A stretch of DNA of 64,000 nt from Pomphorhynchus laevis (GCA_012934845.2 WNNJ02000633.1:170963-234962); one strand, 5' to 3'; numbered from the stretch's first letter, positions 1 through 13,100 are shown. Numbers and translations are program-made. The notes: generated from the letters alone by a model not told the origin.

Positions 1-1800
1 TTGAGTCACATCAACGATAGACGTTGCAATGACACTGTTGTTGAAGAACAATAAAATAATTTAATCAGTTTTGCATTAAATTGAGGGCAGTAGATTTTGG
101 AAATTAAGGCCGTATTTGCATCTTTCACATCATCTTTCTTAGATAAATTTCCCTCTTTTCAGAATAAAATTAATCGTCGTAATTAAATTGAATTAAAATA
201 TTCAAAGCTTTGATGTCAGCTAAAATGCGTTCTTATTTATTGATTCGAATTTATTGTTCCAATATTTTATTTCAAATAAATCATATAGGATAAACTCGTT
301 GCCAAATTTAGATAGTCATTGAGATCCTAAAGCTAAAAAGTTCTTTGACGGTAAGCATTTCTAAATATATTCGATACTAAGTAATATTTTGAATGATAAG
401 GCTTGGATAAAGACTTAATGATCTAAACTGAGAACAATAAAACATCATCTATTAAAGCATTTCAATATGTTATTTCCAACACATTATATATTAAAAATGT
501 GAAGTAAATATAATTATTATATTATAATATTTATTTATATAATTATGGTCTATTATTCAAATGAGATGTCAGTAGAGAGTGTATGCCCAAAGTTTGTACA
601 TAGAGTTCGTAGTGCACTCGCCTCCACCATTCGACCACGCGGGGCTCAATAGGAAGAATTCTAATTTAATTATTAAACTTAATCCTTAAATGAGTTCAAT
701 AATGATAATTATAATTTAATTAAACCTAATCCTTAAACGAGTTGCGTTTATATTGTCGAATAAAAAGGCAACTGGTAACCTAATAAAAGTAACAGCCTGA
801 TAAGAATAATGTGGTTAGCAAATATTATATTTACCATAAAATATAACGAAATTGACTAGAAATCAAGATATGTAAGGAGGTCAGGAGAGTCCCAAAGGTT
901 TGAGGGATACAAACTTACAGCAACGTCATTCTTGATAACGTCATTCATTTTCAACCTTTGGCCAACTGTATCGATCGATATATTTAAGTCATATAAATGT
1001 GGTAACTTTTTATAGTATCCAAGCTCATTTTATTGGATCAGTACCAATATTATAAAATGACTAAGCTACAAAATTTACAATCGATCGATCGCAATTTAAT
1101 CGCTGAATATTTACCTTTTGGTGAAATAAAATAAGAACTCAGCCAAGGTCGGTTTCAAGCCGGACAGAAAAAAAGAGGGAGAATACCAGTTGAAAAAAGA
1201 GGAGGAGGGTTGATGTCAGGAAGGGTATCCTACTGTAACAATATCGGTCCAAACCATTAATATGATTAGTCAAAACACAAAAGCGAACTCGGCTAAGGCG
1301 TTCCCCTGACAGCGACGCGCAGAGATTCCGAGTGATCACTGTGAATAAGTCAAAGAACGAGCAAGCAGTGCCGGATCGAGTGCAGTGGAAGATACTCATT
1401 ATGGTGTCTGAAACCGAATAAGCATGAATAAACAAAATTAAATAAGATTTAACTTTAGATATATTTTGCAAAAGTAAAATTGCAGCATTGTTTACAAAAA
1501 TAAATGCATTCTACCCATGTTTGAGTTTCATTTTTAATTATATTTTGTTCACATTACGAACACATTGCATATACTTTTGAGTTATACTAATTTTAATTTA
1601 TATACTTTTTGTATTTTCTTTACTCATTTTTTTATCGAATCAGTACCGATACAGCTGCTTAGTAAAATTTAGGAATTTTAATATAAATGTAATTAAAATT
1701 AATTTTAAATTACATTAATTCTAATATATATTAATTTAATTTAAAGGTATATTAAAATTAATTATTAATTATTAAATGCATTTTCATAACTACATTTTTA
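1..1800. other. AT-rich non-coding stretch
   Basis: No gene is recognised. The only base-composition anomaly is a GC-richer patch at about 1150-1420; the reverse strand is open there for about 110 codons but the protein resembles nothing I know. A tRNA-like A-box sits on the minus strand near 620-640 (see rejected items). Confidence 0.5.
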
Positions 1801-1810
1801 AGTAATTTAT

Positions 1811-3075
1811 AACTTTTTTTAATAGTTGATACTGATCCATTATTGATAAATAATTATTGGAGATAGATTAAAGTAAAGAAGAAATTATTTTTGATATTTC
1901 GCTAACAATTTTAGCATTTTTTTAAAGCTTCTAGATAGCTGTCGACCAGTGGCTCCATAGCTCTGTCGAATGATTTTAAAAAGTTGATTTTAAATTACCT
2001 TATAATAGTTGATGCTGATCCCTTATTGATAAATAATTATTGGAGCTGGATTAAAGTAAAGAAGAAATTATTTTTGATATTTCGCTAACTACTGTTAGCA
2101 TCTTCGGAAAATTACCTTTTAATAGTTGATACTGATCCATTAGTGATAAATAATTATTGGAGCTGGATCAAAGTAAAGAAGCAATTATTTTTGATATTTC
2201 GATAACTACTGTTAGCATCTTCATCAAATTACCTTATAATAGTTGATACTGATCCATTATTGATAAATAATTATTGGAGCTGGATCAAAGTAAAGAAGCA
2301 ATTATTTTTGATATTTCGCTAACTTCTGTTAGCATCTTCATCGAATTACCTTATAATAGTTGATACTGATCCATTATTGATAAATAATTATTGAAGCTGG
2401 ATCAAAGAAAAGAAGATTTTGTTTTGAATGCAAATGCAATTTTTGTACGGTCCACATCCTCCCCAACTTGATGGTCCTCCACCGTGTGAATTGTTCCCAC
2501 ATTGTCTTCCGTATTTGAACAAACCAGAATCTACCAAGTTTGATTATCAACCTCTTCCTCAAGATTTGATTGATAAAATATTGAAAAGAAATTATTTTTG
2601 ATATTTCGCTAACTACTGTTAGCATCTTCATCAAATTACCTTATAATAGTTGATACTGATCCCTTATTGATAAATAATTATTGGAGCTGGATTAAAGCAA
2701 AGAAGAAATTATTTTTGATATTTCGCTAACTACTGTTAGCATCTTCAGAAAATTACTGTAATTTTCTGAAGATAGCAACAGTAGTTAGGGGAGCTGGATC
2801 AAAGAAAAGAAATCATGTTTGATATTTCGCTAACTTCTGTTAGCATCTTCATAAAATTACCTTCTAATAGTTGATACTGATCCATTATTGATAAATAATT
2901 ATTTGAGTTGGATCAAGGAAATAAATTATTTTTGATTTTATTTTTAAATTATTTTTCAAAAAATTACATTTTCTGAAGATGTAATATTCTGAAGATGTAA
3001 TTTTCAGTAATTTTCCGAAGATGCTAACAGTAGTTAGCGAAATATCAAACATAATTTCGTCTTTCCTTTGATCCA
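1811..3075. repeat. Tandem array of ~118 bp units
   Basis: Eight or more copies of a roughly 118 bp AT-rich unit. Each has a segment on the theme 'atagttgatactgatcc', then 'ataattattggagctgg', then 'gatatttcgctaac' followed by 'actgttagc', so every unit carries the near-palindrome GCTAAC-N4-GTTAGC. The palindrome recurs at about 2083, 2201, 2318, 2608 and later (intervals 118, 117, then 290 where 172 bp is inserted). The last copies (2750-3075) are partly inverted. A diverged relative lies at about 61030-61160. No coding potential except the insert at 2417-2590. Confidence 0.8.
2417..2590 (+). other. Coding-like insert inside one repeat unit
   Basis: One unit of the 118 bp array is interrupted by about 172 bp of much higher GC. 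It is flanked by the direct repeat 'gaaaagaa' (target-site-duplication-like). The insert is open on the plus strand from an ATG at 2428 to a stop near 2600 (58 codons), with natural-looking composition: a proline-rich start with motif YGPHPPQLDGPPP, then FDYQPLPQDLIDKIL. An in-frame TGA lies directly upstream of the ATG. I do not recognise the family. It could be a retrocopied exon or a captured gene fragment. Confidence 0.4.
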
Positions 3076-3109
3076 GATCCAATAATTATAATAATACATA
3101 ATTAATCCA

Positions 3110-4137
3110 ATATTAATTATGATTATAATCATAATTATAATTACTCTTTATTAAATTTTTTTAATTTATAATATTATAACATTAAGTGATAATTTTCTGT
3201 TAATATAAGTATTATTAATACTGAGAGAAGATAAAAAAGTTTATCGAACAACTGATGTAAAATTGATTAATGCTGACTGTATATTAATGCTTGTATCCGG
3301 AGCTACTGACTGTCCGTTTATTTGAAAGTGGAAATGTTGGTTGTTCGTTAATAGTACGCTTTGTTAGTTTAATTATATAAGTTTTTAAGTACTTATATTT
3401 GAAATAAATCTTATTTGATTGTGTTTATCGTTCATCTATTCTGATAATTGTTTTTTTACAATTATCAGAATAAAGTCAAGTAAAGTCAAGACATTAAAAT
3501 TATTTTGCGAGGAATTCCTTTCAGAAAACAATCTAACCACTAACATCATCATGCGGAGCCGATAGTACTCAGTGGATCTTCAGGGCGCAGGCACTGAGCA
3601 CCAAGGTTTCAACATGCTGTAATACTTGGATGACCTGTAAGGAATCCAGCTAGTTTTTGAAAAATCGCACGTAACCCCTGGGAATTTGTAGACTCCTTAA
3701 CTATTTAACATTATCGAAATAGATTTCCAGAGCAGGTCATTTAATCTGTGAAATGTAAGGATATTATACTTCTCTGTGCTTCAATCCTAAACATGTGCCT
3801 GCAAACTACTGTACGACTATCGTCACGAACCAGTTGCAACACGATCTAACCACTAACATCACATTTCGCCTACGATAGTGTTATATTTAAATTCGAACTT
3901 AAAATATTTAATAATTCTACATTTTCAAGTAATTTATATATTTTCATATTGCTTCATATAATTTACATATTGTGAATGCATATTAATTCACAATCAAATG
4001 CTTATTTACGGTATCTACAAAATAATTAACCTTAGGGTTTGTAGAATGTAATGTTTTTTTATATTTTCTAGAAATGTTTATTGGAGGAAAATCAATTAGT
4101 CGTTTAGTATAACTGATCATACAGTTTTGGGCCTGAA
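3110..4137. other. Non-coding upstream region of SBP2
   Basis: AT-rich. The phrase 'atctaaccactaacatca' occurs twice (about 3529 and 3845, 316 bp apart), enclosing a GC-richer segment, which may mark a small inserted element. No gene is recognised. Confidence 0.4.
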
Positions 4138-6585
4138 ATGAATGTAAACAATGGTAACGACATCAAAAACCAAACGGGATTGATACAGTCAAATTTACTG
4201 CATCATCCTGCCACTACATTGTGCCCAGCATACGGAAATATTCCATTTGTGCCGTCGAGTTCTCAAATGATTTTACAAAATCCATCACGAATAGCAAGCA
4301 GCCTTCATCCGCATGAATACAATCCATTACAACTTAATCAGGGTTATCTACAACCTTCGTACGATAGCTTGCTAATGATGCCTAACTTCAATTTCTTTGG
4401 GGGTGTAGTACCCAATCAGTCAATAATCCCTAACATAAATACGACAATTAGAATGATGCCTATAAATCCAGTGACTGCACGATACGGGGAATATCCACTA
4501 CGGAACAGATTCCGTAATTTTAGGAATAACAGTTTTAAAATGTGCAGCAACAGGGATCATTATAATCATTATCAGTCGACAGCATCACAGCAACCTAGAA
4601 TGAACTCGCCTGCTACCAGCAATATAGAAGGAAATACGCACCAAGAATTTGAAAGTTGGAAATCCACAGTCGAGAATAGAGGAGTTAATTTCGATTTGGC
4701 TACGCTACTTGCCAGCAGTCAAGGAAGACAAAAGAAGAACAAAAAGTGGACTGTTATAAATAGTCGAGTATCACTCGCAGCAAAGGCCGATAAAGCAGAT
4801 CAAAATTCTCACCAACGTCATCCGCCTTTGAAAGCTGCTGATAATACCTATAAAACCAATAAAACACACAAGCAGCAGCAACATAGGGTTACTGATACCA
4901 CCGGTATTGTTACCGGCGATGACAGTAGTAGATTAAACAACAATCAACAAATAACGGTGAAGATAAGAGGAAAAGAGCGTGAGAAACCAGCAAAGAAGAA
5001 GCCAAGCATTCTAAAACGAATTATAATACAAGAACGAAACGAACAACAGAGTAAAAGAGATCTTATGGATTGGAAGCTGGATGGCGATGTTGACAACGAT
5101 AACCATATGTTCTCCTCGCCCGTTGTTGATGACCAGCACGATGATAAAGTTGACATCGAGCAGTTGAAAATAAAATTAGCAAAAAATAAACTTCATAATC
5201 GTAAATTTCGTAGCTATTGTAGTAATTGTCTATGTCCAGAAATAGACCGGGAATGTGGCTTGCTCTTGAAATTGATTTACGATTTCCAGCATCGGGCATA
5301 CGCTAAGGACCAAATTAAGACACGGTCTAAACGCCGATATATAGCTGGTATGCGGCAAGTTATTAAATACACGAAAGCCAATCTCCTAAAATGTGTTGTC
5401 ATTGCTCCAAACTGTGAACCTGTACAAGCTACAGGTGGCCTTGATGATATAATAATGAAAATTGTCGATAGCTGCAAGGAACAGAATGTGATGTGTGTAT
5501 TTGCATTAAACCGGCGAGAACTGGGCAAATGTTTAAGTCTAGCCGTTCCAGTGTCCGCAGTAGGTATAATTGATTACTCAGGTGCCGACGTGGTATACAA
5601 AGCACTCAAGGTTATTGTCGACAAGGCACAGCGTGAATATGCTGAACTTCTACAAAAGACAGTGAACCAGATACAATCCGGAAAACTGTTAGCTAGCGAT
5701 TTAAAGGACACCAATGACAATGAAGAATGTGACGAGGATGATGGAACTAGCGACGTAGAAAGATCTAACGCTTTCCTGTTACAACCAGTTAAACACGTTT
5801 CTGCTGTGCAATCACCTTCTAACAAGAAGTATCCGTCTCATACTCGTAATTATTCTGGTACATTAAATACACAAAGTAATCGGTTGATAGTGCACGGTCG
5901 AAACCCAAGCGACATTCCATCCCACACTTACAATGGAGGTCAGACTAGCGCAGCAGGACAACATCCACCTTATTCAAAACCGAATCGACCAGGTCACTCT
6001 CGGAATGTCTCGTTGATAAGTAATATTAGCGGAAGTCAAGCCGATGAAGAAATAAATGCCTATCAAGAGCGAATACTAAATGAGTTTATTGATGATCACG
6101 ATGCGAACATTGACAACAAAATCTCGAATTCTTCCGAATCAGCGTTGTTGACAAATGCTATTGAGAATAATAGCGACATAGATGGTGATATCAGCAACAA
6201 TGAATCTGACGATAATGAAGTATTCGATGTTTGTGATCAATATGAGATTGATGAGTTATGGCCACATTATAACATTGATGAAATTCTCAGAGTAAAGGTT
6301 GATAACAAGGAAGGAGAATCAAGCGACCATAGTGTTAAAAATGTAGTAAAAAATATAATCGAGAATTGCGAAAAGATTATTAGTATGAAACAACAGTTTC
6401 CTACTGTTAATCCACATTTAATACATGCTACCAAGTCGATTGCTATATGTAAAGAAAGTAATATTAAAAGATCAATAGAGGATACGGTGTCGTGCCTTGT
6501 GGATTCAATTCACATTCGTACTGAAATTGATAGTAATGAATCAAACAAAGCGGATACCAGTAGTAATCATAAATATAATAATTAG
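4138..6585 (+). CDS. SECISBP2: SECIS-binding protein 2 (SBP2), intronless
   Basis: 815 codons in one exon. The protein binds the SECIS stem-loop in the 3' UTR of selenoprotein mRNAs and recruits the selenocysteine elongation factor, so the animal should make selenoproteins. The N-terminal ~340 residues are low-complexity (Asn/Gln/Ser/Lys-rich), as in the family. The conserved part runs from about residue 342: the SECIS-interaction segment with RSYCSNCL, then the L7Ae RNA-binding domain (about 377-505) with TRSKRRY, LKCVVIAPNCEPVQATGGLDD, VFALNRRELGK and VPVSAVGI. The C-terminal ~300 residues are acidic and disordered. The start is the first ATG of the open frame. The stop is followed by AATAAA at 6591. 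It converges on VPS28 with only 34 bp between stop codons. Lack of introns among intron-bearing neighbours may reflect intron loss or an old retrocopy. Confidence 0.93.
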   Translation: MNVNNGNDIKNQTGLIQSNLLHHPATTLCPAYGNIPFVPSSSQMILQNPSRIASSLHPHEYNPLQLNQGYLQPSYDSLLMMPNFNFFGGVVPNQSIIPNINTTIRMMPINPVTARYGEYPLRNRFRNFRNNSFKMCSNRDHYNHYQSTASQQPRMNSPATSNIEGNTHQEFESWKSTVENRGVNFDLATLLASSQGRQKKNKKWTVINSRVSLAAKADKADQNSHQRHPPLKAADNTYKTNKTHKQQQHRVTDTTGIVTGDDSSRLNNNQQITVKIRGKEREKPAKKKPSILKRIIIQERNEQQSKRDLMDWKLDGDVDNDNHMFSSPVVDDQHDDKVDIEQLKIKLAKNKLHNRKFRSYCSNCLCPEIDRECGLLLKLIYDFQHRAYAKDQIKTRSKRRYIAGMRQVIKYTKANLLKCVVIAPNCEPVQATGGLDDIIMKIVDSCKEQNVMCVFALNRRELGKCLSLAVPVSAVGIIDYSGADVVYKALKVIVDKAQREYAELLQKTVNQIQSGKLLASDLKDTNDNEECDEDDGTSDVERSNAFLLQPVKHVSAVQSPSNKKYPSHTRNYSGTLNTQSNRLIVHGRNPSDIPSHTYNGGQTSAAGQHPPYSKPNRPGHSRNVSLISNISGSQADEEINAYQERILNEFIDDHDANIDNKISNSSESALLTNAIENNSDIDGDISNNESDDNEVFDVCDQYEIDELWPHYNIDEILRVKVDNKEGESSDHSVKNVVKNIIENCEKIISMKQQFPTVNPHLIHATKSIAICKESNIKRSIEDTVSCLVDSIHIRTEIDSNESNKADTSSNHKYNN

Positions 6586-6590
6586 ATAAA

Positions 6591-6596
6591 AATAAA
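6591..6596 (+). promoter_or_regulatory. Polyadenylation signal AATAAA of SBP2
   Basis: AATAAA six bases after the SBP2 stop codon, in the 34 bp gap to the VPS28 stop on the other strand. The 3' UTR must be very short or overlap the VPS28 mRNA. Confidence 0.5.
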
Positions 6597-6619
6597 ATAC
6601 AAAATCATGTTATTTGTTG

Positions 6620-9600
6620 CTATGCATAATTGTGTAAAATTCTGTTAAATTCGTCAAAAGACACTTCCAAATCCAGATGTATGTTTCGGGCTTGAATGTC
6701 AGTAAGCTCTTCTGCAGCACCCATGGGCATCAGCATTACGATCCTGCGTTGTTAATAACAATTCAGTGTGTAGTTTTTAAAATTAATTGGTTTTTATTTT
6801 GTGAATTATCAACTTAAAGTGGGAAAATTTTAATAAAATTAGTTAATTGTAAGTTAACTGAAGCTTAATCAATCAAGATATTCACGATAATGAAAACAAA
6901 CGAATTTAAACTACTTGCTTGAGTGAACCTGAACGTTTTAATAGCACGAACACACTTTAAAAAATATAGTGAGATATATTGTATAGTATATATACTATAT
7001 TGTATTATATATAATATAATTATATATATCACTATATTAACATAACTATATTATATATAGTGAGATATATTATGCATAAAATATATTTTATTAACAAAGT
7101 TAGTAGAATTAGTAAATTAAAAGTTTATTTGCTCAAAATCGATAGCAAAGTTTTTATTAATATTTTTTTATTTTATAAACCATAAAATAAAAACAATCAA
7201 TGATATGATTATTACATGGAATAATAAATATTCAATGATATTAATGATATAACAATATAACTGATTTAAATGATTATATATTAAAAATATTAAAAAACAA
7301 CATTCCATGGAATTATAAATATTTCATGATATTCATGTTATAACAAAATAACTGATTTTAACAGTTATATACCAAAAATATAAAAAACCAATTAATGATA
7401 TAATAACCATAGAATAATAAATATTCAATGATATAATAACCATATAAGAATATAATATGATTTTATATCAACAATATTAAAATGAAAACAATGCGAGATT
7501 ATGTCGACAAATGCTAAACATTTGCTGAGAAATGCTTTTCTCAACAAATGCTAAACATTTTAATGTTTAAAAGATGAAAAGCGCAATTTCTTCTACATAT
7601 TCTTTATATAAAAAGAAAAATTTATCTGCAACAATGAAACGTACAATAGCAGCACAATTAAAGCTGTTAAATAATAAATTTATGAAAACAAAAAATAAAA
7701 TTATGTCAAACGTGATTTATATTATTATTAAATCGATCAATAGTGTTTAATCAACAAACTAGACTAACAATGAAACTGACAAAATCTGGTGTCCTATTGG
7801 GCATAATATGATTTAATAAATTTGTATTTTTTATCCAAAAAATAGTAGTTTCTTTGATAAAACAATAATTGGATATAAAATAATCAATTTTGTAAATATT
7901 AAATATTATATTTGTAAACCAAATCGAGCTAATAAGAGCAATTTAAAAATAAAGCTGGTTTAGATAAAGTACACAATTGCACTGCATCAATTTACGCCTA
8001 TAAAGCTTTTATTTGATTCACTCTTCTTTATTCAGATTTTAAATATCAGTGAGAGTTGAGCTCACCAGGATCGTACGTGAGAACGGTACTAATAAATTTT
8101 TAAAATGAGAAATATAAAAAATAAAATCAGATATAATCTAATTGCTGATTTATACCTCCTTTCTCCAGAGCGCATTTAATTTGATCGTATTTCATCTGAA
8201 TGTTAATTTAGCATTAGCAATGTCAAATAGGTTATACATTCAAGTGCAAAATAATGTTATTATATGTCGCACATAACGTAACAATAATTTATGTTAAAAG
8301 ATAATTAATTTTTAATATAACGAATTATTAAACAAATATAATCAGAATATAGTGATTGTAAATATAATTTTATTTTTTATAATTTTTATATAATTTTTAT
8401 TTTTTTATAATTTTTATTTTATATAATTACTTTTACATAATAATTATGTACAAAATAGTCGTCAGATTGTATTATTTATCCCTCAAGATAAATAATACTG
8501 ATTTATACCTCTGATCACCTTTTCATGAACCCTATTTGAATGCATTTGAGGAAAAGTGGACTCGACATTAGATAAAAAAATCAAATAAGTTATACATTAA
8601 ACTGCAAAAATAGTTAAAATGTCTATTAAATAGTTTATACATTAATATGCAAAAATAAATTATATAGCGCATACAAGCTATGCTCAAGGTATTATATTAT
8701 ATAAAGGAGTATCAACTATTATATAAATTACTTAATACTTTATTGTTTTCAAAATGGTTGTCTTTAGTTGTAACTAAAGACAACAGTAAATATGAATTTA
8801 CCATTTTTGAAGCTTCTCCTTGCCAGCATAGTCCTTTGGTAAAATGGTTAATCGATGAAACAGATCATGTAATTCGCGCAAATCTTGTTGTAACTTGTTG
8901 GAACAATAAAAGTTAATAAAAGCTATTGTACATATAATGTATACCATGTCGTTTGCTCGAATATTTAATTTTAATTTATCCATAATCGTAATAAATAGCT
9001 AAAAACAAAAACAAGAATTTAAAAATAAAGAATTTAAAAATGCAAAAACACTCACTGAAACAGTGTCTGCTATCAGCTTACAAGTGTTTCCACCTTCACC
9101 CCTAATTGTGACAGGCTTTCCTTCTCGAATACGTTCCAATGCAGCCGGACAATCCAACTTATATGAATCACAAATAATTACAATTACTGCTTGGAATTCA
9201 TTTTTATCAATAAAATGTTTTAATCCATTAAAAATTAAAACATTAAATTGATATATTTAATATATTTTTTTATATTTTTTTTATATTACATTGATAAAAA
9301 TTTAAAATGCAAACTTATATTATACTAATTTTATTTTAGTTAATAACGAATTTGTCTCGGATTTTAAAGCTTGTTAGATCATGAAATAAGAAGATGGAAT
9401 ATATATATCGCATTTAGGCGAAAAAGCCGAAATACGATAATTCCAAAAATATTTTTTTTCTTGCAAAGTTCAACAATAATCGCAATTGGACAAGAATAGA
9501 AATTTTCTTCATGATATTGAAATTTCGAATAGTTCTTTAAAGGGAGGCCGAACCGCTGTGAATGAAAAGCAACGTCGTCTGGAAATTCTGGCCAGTTGAA

Positions 9601-10143
9601 TAACTTCATTAAGTTATTAATGAAGAGAATTCCAAAAATAATTTAAGTTTTTCCCGTCAAAGTAAAATAATAATCGCAATTAAACAGCAAGTTATTATTA
9701 ATTTGCTATTATATTAAGTTATTATTAATATATATTAATATTATATTAAGTTATTATCATTAATTATTTACAAAATAAAGTATTCAAAACAAAACTGAAA
9801 TCACCTTATACTTTTTCAGGAAGTCTTCAATTGATCCGAATTGGCATTCGATTTGTTTAAATGCAGGTTTATACTGTGTAAGTAGCTTAGAACATTCAAC
9901 TGTATATCTTTGAATATAAATGATAAGGTTTTGATATTAGTAAATTCGCATTGTGAATACTCCTTAGAATCTACACAGTCACGTATATAAGCTTTTTCAA
10001 GTGCTTGAAGAGACACAATTATCGAATACAAGTCGGCAAGGTTATCATATCTCAACATTGTATATAATAACATGATAAATACCACGTATAGTTTTGCATA
10101 AATACCTTTCTCTATCCCTCGGATTGTGGTATAGTTTTACTTC
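6620..10143 (-). CDS. VPS28: ESCRT-I subunit VPS28 (first codons not found)
   Basis: Spliced gene in seven recognised exons: 10106-10143, 9950-10050, 9805-9899, 9056-9157, 8945-8998, 8802-8893 and 6620-6743. Phases agree throughout and total 606 nt (201 aa plus stop; the family is about 220). VPS28 links ESCRT-I to ESCRT-II in endosomal sorting. The N-terminal ESCRT-I core-binding part shows EVKLYHNPRDRER, YDNLADLY and LQALEKAYIRDCV. The central part shows LDCPAALERIREGKPVTIRG. The C-terminal four-helix bundle shows MDKLKLNIRAND, LQQDLRELHDL and GAAEELTDIQ, ending in FDEFNRILHNYA. Introns are 55, 50, 647, 57, 51 and 2058 bp. The intron at 9900-9949 needs a GC donor. The start exon should lie above 10143 and was not identified. 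Confidence 0.9.
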
Positions 10144-13100
10144 CTTAAAATATTACTGAAAGCAGTAAAGACGTGGTATAATTTTAGATTTTGCATTTAA
10201 AACCGATTTTACAAATAGTTTTATCAAAATTAAACTAAATCGAGCGTCATTTTAATACTAACTATAATAGTTCCCGCTATACAACTTCTATCTATAATCC
10301 ACATGACGAATTTTGTTTATAAGATATAGTATTTAAATAATTGTAATAAAATGATTTATATTCAAAAGATTTACAAAATGATTTATCGCTGATTAATATA
10401 TTTATTTTATAAATATACAAGTATATAATTGACATGTGTGTATTATAATATGTTAATAAATAAGCAACACAATTATTAATTTTAAATAAATAAAATAATA
10501 AATTATTTTATTATTAATAAAATAATAATAAATTAATAAATTAATAGGATAAAAATAATATTGCATGAGCATAATATTAAAAAATAATATAATAATATAT
10601 AAAATAATATTAAAATCTTAAAATAATATTACATAAAAAATATAAAAAATAATATAATAATATTTTAAATAATATATAATGTAAATAAGGTATATAAAAT
10701 AATTACTTTAATTTACGCAAACATGTACTTTTATGGCTAATAGTATATATTTAACTTTGTCCAATTATGTAATACAAATTTCACATCATTTTATTTGTTT
10801 TATATTGCAGCTGGACGTGCCGCTCAGAACAATGTCAAAAGTTTCTTTAACTCTGGTAATTATCCAATCCTGTCCTCCTGGTTAATTTGTGAACAATTAC
10901 TATAAATATGATATGTCATTCCTTCACGAACAATTAAATAAGCTAACTGAGTCTACGTTAGGTTATTATACCTAAGATTAAGATATTTTTATTTTTAAAT
11001 TGATATTTAGTACAAAATATGTATCTTTAGTTAAATGATCTGATTTGTCAAATAAAACTCAATTAAAATGGAAAATATAGATTTATAATAATTACAGTTA
11101 TCTTGAAGGTGTTTACAATAAGTAATATTTATCAAGACGTAAAACTTCGTTGTTTTTTACAACACGTTGTAAAGTTAAATAATAAAAAATAGTCAAATAG
11201 TTTACATGGGTTCAACTGATTATTAAAAAATAATATTACATAAACATAATATTAATTTTATAATCAGTTATTTGTATAAACAGATTATAATTAATATATA
11301 ATTATTATATAATATCTATACATGAGATACTAAATTATAAAAACTCTTCTACTATTATATTCTACTATTAAAATATGTATATTAAAAATTTATATTATAT
11401 TATTTATGTTAAACTCTACTGTTAAAGTGTTATTTTCAAAATAAATATTATAAAAATGTCAATTTATTTGAAAATTTATTTTGTCGTTATAATTTGTAAT
11501 CCAAATTTGAGATTCTATGGTTAAGAATTTTAACATTTAAAAGTATTAAAGTATTATTATTTTTGTCAAGTAATATCGTAGGTGGTTAAATGTTCTAATA
11601 TTTCGCTTAATAGTACAGCCTTTATGAAACCTGACCATTATTTTATAAAATCATTGAAAATATGATTGAAATAACATCATTAAATCAAAAAAGTTTAGTG
11701 ATATTTTTGTGATGATCACAATATCTTTAAATAACAACAATATAATTATTTTTAAATAACTATAATATCATTTTAAATAAATAAAACGTTGAAATGTAAT
11801 AAGATGTTTACATAAAGTAATTTGTTAAATTTCTTATTTATTTGTTAACAAATTTACTAAAATTTCTTAATAACTTAATGGACCATAAATTTAGATAGCC
11901 AATTAAGTTCATCTTAATATCTATCTAAAGGCATCTCAAAGTTACTAAATTATAAAAGCTCTTCTTAATAGTAGAAGTTTTAAAATAAATAATAAAATGT
12001 AAATGCAAATCTCAGCAACATATTTGTTTTGAACCGGAAAAAACGCAAAATGAAAATGACGATCCGTAATTTTATCGCTGATTAGACAACGAATCCAACA
12101 TTATTGTTGTAAAAATTGTTGCAATTGATAGCATCATCATCTTGAAAACAATAAGTAGTGAAATCTGGTAATACTTTTCAATTTTTTTTTGAATTTGGTA
12201 GGAAAGGATTTAATTGCTTGTAGTCAGCGACTTTCGGAAGGAAACTAATTGGTCCATAGAAGGTTTAGAAACATGTTTATGAGTAAATGTTGATTTTGAA
12301 AATTAACAGGAATCATTGCGTATTGGTGAGAATTTTCAATTTTAAACACATACATTTGTGTAAGCGTTTGTCTCCACATATATGGATGTTAAAATTTCTA
12401 CAAACAAACTTTGGTTGTGAATAAGTTCAGGATAATACACCGCAATGTAAAAAACACTAAAGAACAGTTCATAACATATCACCATAAATAGTTAAATAGC
12501 TTAAATATAAAAAATATTAATATATAGAGATATTCTAGATAAATAGTTTATATTATATTTATTTTTAAAACAACTTACTTCATACAGCTCCGATCGACTT
12601 GATTCTAAACTTTAAATGCATATACTTATGTAAAGTGTAAAACATACCTTTTGACAATGATGACATGAAACAATGATTTCAATTTTATCTTTATTGTAAT
12701 CAAAATTAGAATTTATCGAAAATAACGAATTTTAATAAAATAGTTATACGCTATCTAAAATCAGCAAAGCATTATCGTTAAGATATTTGTTCGGTAGATA
12801 CGTTATCGAGAAAAATTAAATAAACGACCAATTTTCAAAAAGTTCATGATGATAAAAGCATTGATAAACGCTATACACGGTGTACCTAATTAACTCAATC
12901 ATCTATATCTTTCATTAATTTATAGACAATAACACTCAAAGAAACTGTTTTGTAATATTTTCATTGAGATTTAAAAGAATGACGGAATCGACTTAAACAT
13001 TTGATAATCATCGATTAGTTAACCGAATTATAGTGCTTTACAATCATGGGTGTCTGATTAACTGGTGGTTTTACAATCCAAACCACCATTTGATCAATCG

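Noticed and set aside
570-645. tRNA-like sequence on the minus strand (A-box-like TGGTCGAATGG)
   Set aside because: The A-box fits but no proper B-box, acceptor stem or anticodon arm could be drawn. Perhaps a SINE head; not supportable as a tRNA.
1139-1471. 110-codon open frame on the minus strand
   Set aside because: No recognisable protein, unusual Cys/Phe/Ser composition and no splice context.
5063-5825. Four minus-strand open frames inside SBP2
   Set aside because: Antisense shadows of the SBP2 coding region.
9063-9251. Plus-strand open frame
   Set aside because: It is antisense to a VPS28 exon (LDCPAALERI...).
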